A stretch of DNA of 64,000 nt. Source: Liolophura sinensis. Its lineage: Eukaryota > Mollusca > Polyplacophora > Chitonida > Chitonidae. Where the stretch lies: assembly GCF_032854445.1 (NCBI RefSeq), contig NC_088304.1:7635704-7699703 (forward strand). Reading direction: 5' to 3'. Below the pieces are notes generated by a model. That model saw only the letters and a program-made list of their open reading frames with translations, was not told the DNA's origin and made no database searches. Made by a program: the position numbers and the translations under genes. Shown in pieces: positions 35,591-46,600 of this stretch (its first letter is position 1; each line of letters begins with the position of its first letter).

Positions 35591-36597
35591 CTATGTGTCA
35601 TATTATGGAGGTTACGACAGCCCTAAGGTATATGAAGGCGGTTACGACATCTCTTTGGCATATGAAGTCGGTGCAATATTATGGAAGCCACGGCATCTCT
35701 GTGATGTGCTATGACAGTTAAGTCATCTCTGTGATATATTATGGCGGTTACAGCATCCCTGTGGTATATTATTGTGGTTATAGAATCCCTGTGGTATGTT
35801 ATGGTGGTTATAGCATCTCTGTGGTATGATATGGCGGTTACGGCATCAATGTGGTATATTATGGCTGTTACGGCATCCCTGAGGTATGATATGGCGGTTA
35901 CGGCATCCCTGTGGTATATTATTGCGGTTATAGAATCCCTGTGGTATGTTATGGTGGTTATAGCATCTCTGTGGTATGATATGGCGGTTACGGCATCCCT
36001 GTGGTATATTATGGCGGTTACGGCATCCCTGTGGTATGTTTTGGCGGTTACGGCATCCCTATGGTATATTATGGCGGTTACGGCATCCCTGTGGTATGTT
36101 ATGGTGGTTACTTCATCTCTGTGGTATATTATGGCGGTTACGGCATCTCTGTGGTATATTATGGCGACAACGGCATCACCTATGCTCCTGTCGGATATGT
36201 AAGTACTATATGTGATAATGTAATAGTTTTAACATTGCTGTAATATTTTCTTTTTATATGCCCTTTGAAAATTTTATTGTAAGAAGCTACCGGCGAGAAA
36301 TATTTTTCGAAAATTTGCAGCGAAAAAATCAAGCCTTGTTTTTCTATGAATTTATCTATTAACGTATTTATTAACTTATCTATCATTTTATCTATTAATT
36401 TATGTATTAAGTTATCTATTACTTTATTTACTAATTTATTATTATTTCGAATTAGGTATTTAGTTAGACATTTATCTATATGATGGGTGTTTAACGCCAC
36501 ACTCAAGAATGTTTAAATCAAACAACGGTGGTCGGGTTTACCCGTTAACGAGACCGGAAGTTACACAATACACACTGATGATCTCAATGTTTGCCTA
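35570..36597. repeat. 1,028-bp tandem duplication, copy 1
   Basis: The whole block recurs at 36598-37625 with a constant 1,028-bp offset and no difference that I could find. It holds a 30-bp minisatellite (35573-36195), AT-rich sequence with TTATCTATTAA repeats, and a fragment of a SINE 3' end (GATGGGTGTTTAACGCCACA). The left junction shares only ATA with the right copy's start. Confidence 0.95.
35573..36195 (+). repeat. 30-bp minisatellite coding GGYGIPVVYY (copy 1)
   Basis: The unit is GGCGGTTACGGCATCCCTGT followed by GGTATATTAT. One frame gives GGYGIPVVYY repeats, a Gly/Tyr-rich composition like that of some shell matrix proteins, and ends ITYAPVGY followed at once by GTAAGT, a consensus splice donor. 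However, several units read GTATGA in that frame, giving stops. An out-of-phase frame (MAVTASLWYIIVVIESLWY ...) is open for 153 codons. I treat it as satellite with possible exon ancestry. Confidence 0.75.
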
Positions 36598-37625
36598 ATA
36601 TGAAGATGGTTACGACATCTATGTGTCATATTATGGAGGTTACGACAGCCCTAAGGTATATGAAGGCGGTTACGACATCTCTTTGGCATATGAAGTCGGT
36701 GCAATATTATGGAAGCCACGGCATCTCTGTGATGTGCTATGACAGTTAAGTCATCTCTGTGATATATTATGGCGGTTACAGCATCCCTGTGGTATATTAT
36801 TGTGGTTATAGAATCCCTGTGGTATGTTATGGTGGTTATAGCATCTCTGTGGTATGATATGGCGGTTACGGCATCAATGTGGTATATTATGGCTGTTACG
36901 GCATCCCTGAGGTATGATATGGCGGTTACGGCATCCCTGTGGTATATTATTGCGGTTATAGAATCCCTGTGGTATGTTATGGTGGTTATAGCATCTCTGT
37001 GGTATGATATGGCGGTTACGGCATCCCTGTGGTATATTATGGCGGTTACGGCATCCCTGTGGTATGTTTTGGCGGTTACGGCATCCCTATGGTATATTAT
37101 GGCGGTTACGGCATCCCTGTGGTATGTTATGGTGGTTACTTCATCTCTGTGGTATATTATGGCGGTTACGGCATCTCTGTGGTATATTATGGCGACAACG
37201 GCATCACCTATGCTCCTGTCGGATATGTAAGTACTATATGTGATAATGTAATAGTTTTAACATTGCTGTAATATTTTCTTTTTATATGCCCTTTGAAAAT
37301 TTTATTGTAAGAAGCTACCGGCGAGAAATATTTTTCGAAAATTTGCAGCGAAAAAATCAAGCCTTGTTTTTCTATGAATTTATCTATTAACGTATTTATT
37401 AACTTATCTATCATTTTATCTATTAATTTATGTATTAAGTTATCTATTACTTTATTTACTAATTTATTATTATTTCGAATTAGGTATTTAGTTAGACATT
37501 TATCTATATGATGGGTGTTTAACGCCACACTCAAGAATGTTTAAATCAAACAACGGTGGTCGGGTTTACCCGTTAACGAGACCGGAAGTTACACAATACA
37601 CACTGATGATCTCAATGTTTGCCTA
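36598..37625. repeat. 1,028-bp tandem duplication, copy 2
   Basis: Second copy of 35570-36597, including its own 30-bp minisatellite (36601-37223) and the same GTAAGT after it. All the open frames inside are identical to copy 1, which implies a very recent event or an assembly artefact. Confidence 0.95.
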
Positions 37626-40543
37626 AATGGAAACGAGGGAAGCACCTGTGCAAGGTATAACAAACATCTTTTTACAACGCTTGCAAAAAAATAATAATAA
37701 ATCAAAAATAAAAAAAAACTAGCGGCTAATATATGATGAAAGGAAATCTGTTGGTGCGCAAGAAAAACAAGATATGACAACATCAACACAGATGACTCAC
37801 GTAGATATAAAGGTCACTAAGTATAAATAGCAAAACAAAAAAGTCCATATGTTGTCTTTAGCATACTACTTTTCTCGTTAACAACATAAAGGCAGTGACC
37901 ACTTTTTGTTTACATTTAATAACGGCATTTTACTGGCAATGAAATGAAGCCATTATCATATTATCATCCATTTTTATTGCAGACGTCACAATGTAAAAAC
38001 GTGTAGATAATTCATACAATTCACTCAACGAGTTATTATTATATGACATGAGTCTACCCGACAGGTCTCTTTTCAATTTTTTATTGACATTTTTTCCTTC
38101 TTTGATATACTATGATATCTCATCATGTCATTAGAGAGACCCTCAGACCAGGGTAACAGATAAGGAGCTGGGTGAGAAGCTTGGGAGGGCGGAGATCTTA
38201 ACTCTACAAAGTTAACTTTGGTTTTCCAGCCGCAGGTACGGCTCCCGTTCTAATCCTACAACACAAACACTACTAATTCTTGAAGCTAAAATTTTTAGTA
38301 AGTAAAGAAAGAAGCACAAAAATCTGTCAATAACAACTGAAAGAAACCGAAACATTTCATTAGTCTTGTAACATGAAAAAAAACAGTTACAACTTAGGTA
38401 AGTTGACAAGAGGCCGTATTTCATCGGTTACATGACGGCAGTTGCCAACTATCTGTCTGTCGTTGTTGCTCTGGTCTACTCTCTCCATGCTGTCTTTTGT
38501 ATTTTTACTTCTTCGAGGCGTAACATACTCAAATTTCACACTCCCTTCTTCTGTTCTTCTTCAAATTCCTCCGGGTCACAACTAATATAACATGGTAGAT
38601 GCCACTGTACCCGTTTACCGGATGATGTAATAGCATACGCTCAGGTCGTTGTGTAGTGATGCATGTATACTGGATAAAAGCGTTTTCGATAGTGGCATTC
38701 TATACAGGAACACGTACATGTCAAGAGCGTTTGGGCTAAATCTTGAAAACTAAAAACAGTGTTCCACACCCCCTCCCCTCCCTAAAACAATTCAATAACA
38801 TTAGTTTTTACTGATTGCCTTCCTGACATTATTGCCAATTAATAACTAATATTTCACACTTTATCTACCTTAAAATGTCGTGTAGAGAACAGAGTAGCGT
38901 TTAGTTACTTGAGAAGTTTGTATGAAGTACACAAGGGTGCTGAGGTTATTTGACTTGGCATGTACCATGGCGGCAGACCCGTTGTTGGCATGTGCTCATT
39001 TACATACTTCACTAATCTGTCATCATCACCATCGTCATCATTCTTAATGCAACTTAATGAAAACATATTAAGGCGTTGTTGATTTTTTTTATCATTTCTT
39101 TATACACATCCATTTGGACAATTACGCCCTGCGGACATATTTGGTTTGTTTAGAATTCACTCCATTTTTCGTTTTAGGAGTGAAAAATAAAACAAAAACC
39201 TGACAGAAACCAGGCCCTCTTGTCTCGGAGTAAACCCTATTCGACAGGTTGTTTGAGGACATGGCGATATATAAAAAAGAACATTTCAATTTTTTGTGGT
39301 TTTCTTCAATTTCCGCTTCGTTAATGTTGTCCTTAAGAGTAGATAGAGAACAACATCTTGGGGCGGAATTCAGTATGCTAATTTCGCTCAGCACGTGATA
39401 AGGCGGGCGTCCTTATCGTCTGTGCCATACAAATTGAGTGTCTCTGGAAAACCAAAGTGGTCCCTCTGAAGTGTTGCGTGGAGACAGCCTGTCGGTCGGG
39501 ATTGCTATCGTTTTGGGATTGACGTACACCGCAGGTTGGTTCTAGCTGCTTTGCTACCTTCATGTTTACAAGTATTTGTCTTGGTGCAAACTTATCGTAC
39601 CATTGTAGAAATCGTTAAATCTGCTTAATCACTAAGTAGATTTAAAATCAACGATTATTTCTGTATTTTATTGGCATTTATCTTTACTTACAGAGAGTAA
39701 TGTTTAGATAAACTGATGTCAGGAGTTACAGAATTCATGAATATAATTAGATAAGTTGTCGGAAACAAAATGATGAACTCTGTACTGAAATTAAGAAACC
39801 TTGAATGTAATACTAAGATCTCTAAGACTTTATGGTGCAGTATTTGACTATACTTCATCCATCTGAGAGAAAAATATACTAATATAATTATAGTATATAG
39901 GCATAGCTTAAGTTGAATCTATAATAGAGAAAAAATTACCTTTTTTATAGAATATGGGTTTTGTTCCACCATCAGAAATATAGCTTACGCTATACGTAGC
40001 TGTAGCCATATCTAATGAAAAATAATGTTGGAGTGCGAGACAGCACAGCTCCCTGATGGGGCGCTTTAATTTCTGTAATTGGCAAAAATAAAATTCATGT
40101 AGCGTAATCAAATAGATGTAATCTTAAAGAACACTAAATTAATTTTGAGTCGTGAACTAAAACTTGCATCGGGTATTAAAATGGTTTTTAAAAAGGCAGG
40201 CAATTTTGACTAGGACATGGAACGTTATTACTTTCTGGCATTCTGCCAAGAAAAAAAAAGACACTTTCCTGACAGCAATATATTTTGTCAAAAGGTTAGG
40301 TAATTTACACAGTTTATCAAAGTTTGGATCTCTGATATTCATGTGGAGAAGACTCAGAGCCCTGACAAATCTGATAAGAGTTACATTATAAAACATTTTA
40401 GACTACAAATCATGGTTGACGCCTGGGCTCATTTCACGGTTATCTGAACCTTAGAGTATTAGACAGTTGATCGGGACATCACTCAACGTGGCCCACTTCT
40501 TTATCAAATATCTCATTTTAATTTGTGCCCTTTTTTTTTGCAG
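37626..40543. other. No gene recognised; upstream region of the Pif-like gene
   Basis: No coding exon seen. An imperfect inverted repeat is at 39610-39660 (AAATCGTTAAATCTGCTTA against AAGTAGATTTAAAATCAACG). A non-coding first exon and promoter of the downstream gene should lie here or further upstream, because the first coding exon is preceded by an acceptor, but I cannot place them. Confidence 0.5.
38395..38510 (-). repeat. Repeat family A fragment
   Basis: TTGACAAGAGGCCGTATTTC, CATCGGTTACATGACGGCAG and CTCTCTCCATGCTGTCTTTT match the reverse complement of the family A core. Confidence 0.65.
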
Positions 40544-40629
40544 ACGACTGCTTGGAAGCTTAGAGATGAAGCTCTATTTGGCTGTACTCGCGACCATCTT
40601 GCCTTTGGCTTGGGGACAACAAAAAGAAC
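40544..40629 (+). CDS. Exon 1: 5'UTR end and signal peptide
   Basis: A polypyrimidine tract and GCAG at 40540-40543 mark an acceptor, followed by 22 bases of 5'UTR and ATG at 40566. Translation MKLYLAVLATILPLAWGQQ is a typical signal peptide: Lys after Met, a hydrophobic core, and small residues before a likely cut after Gly17. The donor is GAAC|GTAGGT. The exon ends after one base of a codon, and the C completes CAA (Gln) with the first two bases of exon 2. Confidence 0.8.
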
Positions 40630-43600
40630 GTAGGTGTGACGAGATATGATTTGATTAAAGGCCTTGCCGCTTTGAAAGATTGTACTAAATTAGTGATCTA
40701 CAATAATTATAACAGAATATCCATAACTAAAAAAGATCATGATATAAAATGATAAATAAATATTAATGGAATAATATTAATGGACTACTTCACTGCTTTC
40801 AAAAAATCGTTAAATATCATGGGAATAGATTAAAATGTAAGAATGCATGCATTTCAATGCAGCAAATCATATGCACGAAGCTGTTAAATGTCCAAGGACA
40901 TTCTTTAAGGACATGGTACTGTAATGGAATATATTAGCGCTTTAAATGTTAAATGTAAAGTTGATATAAAATAATAGTATGATAATGACATGATTTGACG
41001 ATAAGCTGCTTTAAATATAAGCGTCATGTCCGACATTCCTATACCATTCGTAGTCCGTAAAGGGCCTTCCAAGTCGATAATCGCAAGATCCATTTCCACA
41101 ACAACGTTTAACACTAACTCGCGAAGACAAGGCATAAAGAAATAAGAAATAAAGCCGGTAACACACAAGAGAGAAGCGGTCATCAGTTTTCAATGATGCC
41201 GGGCAGACAATGAATATTCCAGCCATGAATTCCATATCAAAGTTCAAATTTGTAGTCTGTGAATGAGTTCCATGTCAAATAACAGCTAAACAAGTATCTC
41301 AGTCGCGCTTTTATTACAACTGTTCATAAAGGCATCATGCTGATGTAATTAGCATGGCTACCTTTACGGCCCCTAGCCCCAGGTTAAGCGGTATGAGATA
41401 CAGTTTGAAAATGACGAGCGTTACACACCCTAACCGATCAGATTATGATTCAAAAGTAACGGATGATTACGTCTTTCCCGTTAATATGTAAAGATCTCAT
41501 GCTACAAGAGGCGCCATCTATGATGTTACACATGGCATACAAGATAGACGGTTACACTGGACAACCAGCGCCATCTATGTTGTTAAATACCATGTACGTG
41601 ATAGATATGTACATAGGGATAACAGCGCCGTCTATGTGGTTGATCACAATGCAGATCGCCAGAGATTCTGAACGCTCTGTCCATACCTGCCAACGAGAGT
41701 GTTATATTCAGAAAGTATTCTAAGTTGAGAAACTTAGAATGAAGGCGTTTGATGGAGTATCCTTGACAAACTTGTTTTTGAACTAGCAACTTGTGACGCA
41801 GATTAAAGTCATCACAATTAACGCAAGGTCTGACAAATGCTACAAGGCGAGATATGTATACGCCATATGCAGGACCCTTTGGTATATTGCTATCTAAATA
41901 AGGATAATTTACAATATCAAAATTGAAATTATCCCTTTTGTCGTAAAGGCGGCGTGAAAGGAGACCTTGCCCGTCTTTGTACAGATATAGATCCAAATAA
42001 GATGTACCATCAGGACTATCTGTTGTCTCCTTTAAATCCAATGAAGGCGGATAGATTTCCTTCACCGCTTCAGCAATATGGGGATTATTTAACGCCAGTA
42101 GATCATCAATATACCGCTTGGTAAATGAAAAGGATCGAGCTTTAAAGATATTACTTTTAAGTAATTTCTGCATATAGTCGTATTCATATGAAAACAGGGA
42201 TAGGTCTGTCAAAAGAGGCGCACAATTGGTACCCATTGGAATACCTATGCACTGTTGGTAAATGTTAAATGTACAAAGAACCCATTTGATAAAAAAAGAT
42301 ATGGCTTATGTCAAAGTTAAAAAATTATTTTTGGATTCCAAGCAAACAAACTTATAAAGGTTTAATAATCAGGGCCCCTCAGGAAATCAATCCAACCGTG
42401 AAAGGTCAACCCTGGTAAAAAAAACCAAACAATTTTGACTAATTAAGTAAAATCTACCACAATTTTAGCTATCATAAAGATCACAATTCAGGTAGTGTGA
42501 GTGTGATATGTTTTCTTTATTCACTGTGCTTTGCACTTTTTGAATGAAGCAATGCACAAATATTTTTCTGCTTTGTAGCTAATGATACCAGCTCCTACTG
42601 TTTTGTAGCGAGTTATATCAGCTCCCAATATTGTTCTGTTTTGTAGCGAATTATATAATCTCCCATATTGTTATGTTTTGTAGCAAATTATATCATCTCC
42701 CAATATTGTTTTGTTTTGTAGCAAATTATATCAGCACCCAATATTGTTCTGTTTTGAAGCAATTATATCATCTCCCAATATTATTCTGTTTTGAAGCAAT
42801 TTTATCAGCCCCCAATATTGTTTGTTTTGTAGCGAATTATATCACCTCCCAATATTGTTCTATTTTGTAGCAAATTATATATGTCCCCAACGCCAGTCCC
42901 AACAGCAACATTAAATAAACGTTTCACTCCAAATTAATACGTAATTTTTTTTGTCTGACAGAATGCTCTTATAATTTGGATCTGGTGATCGTTTTGGATA
43001 CCTCTGACACGAACATTCCCCGAGATGATCGACTGGGAGCTACCAAGAGAGCTTTGTCGGAACTCGTGGAAATCCATAACATAGGCAATGGCCCAGACCA
43101 GTCCAGGATCGCCCTGTGCACCTATGGAGACGACAGTCAGCTTGTGTTCGGCATAAACCAGCCAAATATGCAAAATTTGGAGAGGATTAAAACCCTTATC
43201 GGAAACACAGAGAACACAGGATTCGAGGGCCGCGGAGGCTTCGACAAGCTTCACCTGGGTGTGGATTGTGGACTGAACCAGGTTCGACAATCATCCGGGG
43301 GACGACAGACGGCCATGGTCCTAATAGTTCTAGCCAACGATTTGTTTTCTCAGCCAACCACTCAGGCCGCCATCGACCGTGCCAGACAGGAAACGTATAT
43401 CTCCGTCATCACAGTTGGGGATAACTTTGTGGATAGAACCATCATTGAGAATTATGCTACGAACCGCAATGCCCTCACCATCATTCCGACGTTCAGGGAT
43501 TTCGTTATTGATTCCGAGAGATTCAGGCCGAATGCATACGACGCCTTCTGTCCAAGTGAGTTGCGAATTGTTTCCTTGTACTATTCTAAGCTCTGGCACC

Positions 43601-46600
43601 TTTTGCTACAAATTAGCATTTGCGCAACATCTCTAGTCAGCTGTATATTGTTCAAGTCAACTGTAAAGATGATAGAGCGAAAGATCTGTTTACTGGGCTA
43701 ACCTACACTGTAGCAAGATTAGAAATATGGCTTATTTCTAATTTTAACCAGATGCTTTTATTTGTTTGTTTTATTAGTGTTTTACGCTGTATTTAAGAGT
43801 ATTTCACTTATACAAGGGCATAAAGCATTAGTGTGGGAGGAAACCGGGCACAGCCCAGGTGAGACCCTCTAATTTCGATTTTCTCACTATGCTGTACGTC
43901 GTAATTATATTGCATTCCTGCATAAACCAGGGTTCTGCCAGCGGACTAAACATCCCCGAGGCCTGGTCCCCTTTCCATTGTTTTAATGTTATTGTATGTT
44001 AAATGTGATGAAAACACAGCATTTTGAGTAATTCTAGAACAGTCATATCCAGTAAATTGCAATTAACGTCACTGCATTTTTTTACTTAATTTTGCTTAAG
44101 CTGAGCTGCTACAGGGCGTGTAATTTGCTACTATGTGTGCGCTTACATGAACATTAAGAATAAAACCCTAACTGAGGTAAACTGAGAAGAGGCTATATTT
44201 CACCGGTTACGTGTGACCATTTCCTATTTCTCTCTCTGTGCTGTACGTCTTTATTATGTCAATAAGCATTGCTTTGCATTATCAGATGAACTGCCCTTCG
44301 TATCTGTTCTATTGTCCCACATGTCTTTGTTTAACAACAGCAACGGTCTTTATCTAATTCATAAACATATACCTTGGTACCCATTCAGTTACGGACCAAA
44401 GTGTCCATTCCGATATTTTTATACTCTTGTCAGCCATACAAGTACGTTCCAAGTCGATAATAGCAAGGCCCATTTCCAAAACAACCGAAATCGTCCATTC
44501 CCCAAGGAACACATAAGAAATAATATATAAGTAATAAATAATACAAATAATATCTAAGAGAGAATAAGTCGTTTTCAGTGATGCAGGAAATCTAGGCGTT
44601 AAAACATCCGTGCACCAGCAACCAACCAGTAAGAACGTTCCAGGTGAATAATAGTAAGACCAATTCCCAAAATAACGTTCGACACAAAACAACAATGAAC
44701 TGAGAAAGTATATAATGGCAAGAAATTAAAACGGATTCATACCAAGAGAAGTAGTCAACAGTTTTTCACTGATGTTGTAAGGACGCAAGTTATGTTCCAG
44801 GCGAATCAATGAAACCCTTTATTCATATGGTGAAGCATGCTAGTACATAAGTTGTTGATTCGGTTGGTTAGCGCGCTAGCGCAGCGTAATGGCTCGGGAG
44901 CCTCTCACCAATGCGGTGGCTGTGAGTTCAAGTCCAGCCCATGCTGGCTCCCTCTCCGGTTGTATGTGGGAAGGTCTTCCAGCAACCTGCGGATGGTTGT
45001 GGGTTTCCCCCGGGCTCTGCCCGGTTTTCTCCCAACATAATGCTGGCCGTCGTCGTATAAGTGAAATATTCTCGAGTTTTAATCAAATAAATAAATAAAT
45101 AAATAAGTTGTCGATAATCAGAATATGTATCTCATTGGCGCTTTGATTGTAACTGTTCATATAGCCCACATGGTCATTTAATTCAACACGACGAATATAC
45201 GTTAAGTTAAGCGGAAGCAGACACAGTTGTGAAGATACAGTCGATATACTTGTCATGGCATCTCATTCAAAATCGTCGTCAAATGACTGAAAACGTGTTA
45301 AGACGGACGTTGACTCCAAGCGCTCACTCACTGAGTCTAATTCAAAGTTCAAACTCCGTGAATGCAAATACAGGTATCTCAGTAGCACTTTGGTTGCACT
45401 TGTTCACAAAAGCATCATGTTGATGGAACACACGTATTCTTCATGTCAATACTGATACATCCCCTAGCTCCATGATACACCACACGACCTTCCTTCTAAG
45501 CGTGACCGAACGCTGGATATTGATCAAGGAAAGGTAATACGTATCTGATGGTAATGTCAGAAAGTGGCGACTCCAAGACCTGAGATACATGTTTATAGAC
45601 ATAGTAATGGAATTTGGTTTGCTTTTCTGACATTCCTTAATTTCAGTCATCACTTGCTAGAGGCTGTTGGAATAAAGCAATTTAGGGATTGTCTAGATCA
45701 TAAATGTATACTATTACTTTCGCTTATGATACTTTCCGGTTTCCTCCATTGGTAAATCTAACCAGGACGAACAAATGTTTACTTCTTGTGAACCAAGCAA
45801 CTAAATAAATGTTTGAATAATTACTAGGTTCATGTTACTTGGAATGCTAAGAGCTTTATGTCGTTTGATCACTTTCTTGTCATCTGCAAATTAAGACTCT
45901 ATGAGGTCAAAAACCAAACAACACAACGTCGTTCCGCAGTGTTGTCAGACTGAAATGACTCTTTCTGGCAAATCCTCAGGGCCTAGTCTCGCACAGATGT
46001 CGTACATGTACGATAATCGCACACATAGGACAATGGTGTGTCAATAGTCACGTACAAAATATCGTACGACAAATGTGCAATAAAAAAATGTCGTACGCCG
46101 CTTTGTGAAACTGGGCCAAAGATGTCGTGCATGTACGATAATCGCGCATGTAGGACAATAGCACCGTAATAGTGACGAACGAAATATCGTACGTCAAACG
46201 TTCGATAAAAAATGTCGTACGCCACTTTGTGAATCTGGGCCAAGTCAAACAAGGAGGTCGTGCATTTTTGATGATCACACATATAGGACAATGACACGGT
46301 AATAATGACGTACATAATTCTTTGTACGACTTCTTACGCACACAGTGCAATTTTTCTGTTTTCAGTTGACCTTACCACCACTACCACAACAACAACTACG
46401 ACAACAACAACGACGACAACAACAACAACTCGCCCTCCTCCAATTGGCGATCCATGCGATAACTGTGTCGTCATCAACGGTGTGGGATATGCGCCATCCG
46501 GCGATTGCTTTTCGTTCTTCCAGTGCTTCCTGCAGGAGGATGGTACCTATACCCAGGTTCTGCGACCACTTGCTGTCGGCACTTACTGGAACCCAGAGAG

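Noticed and set aside
46305-46365. Extension of exon 3 upstream of 46,366 as coding
   Set aside because: The open frame continues upstream, but TTCTGTTTTCAG is a strong acceptor and only that start matches the phase from exon 2.
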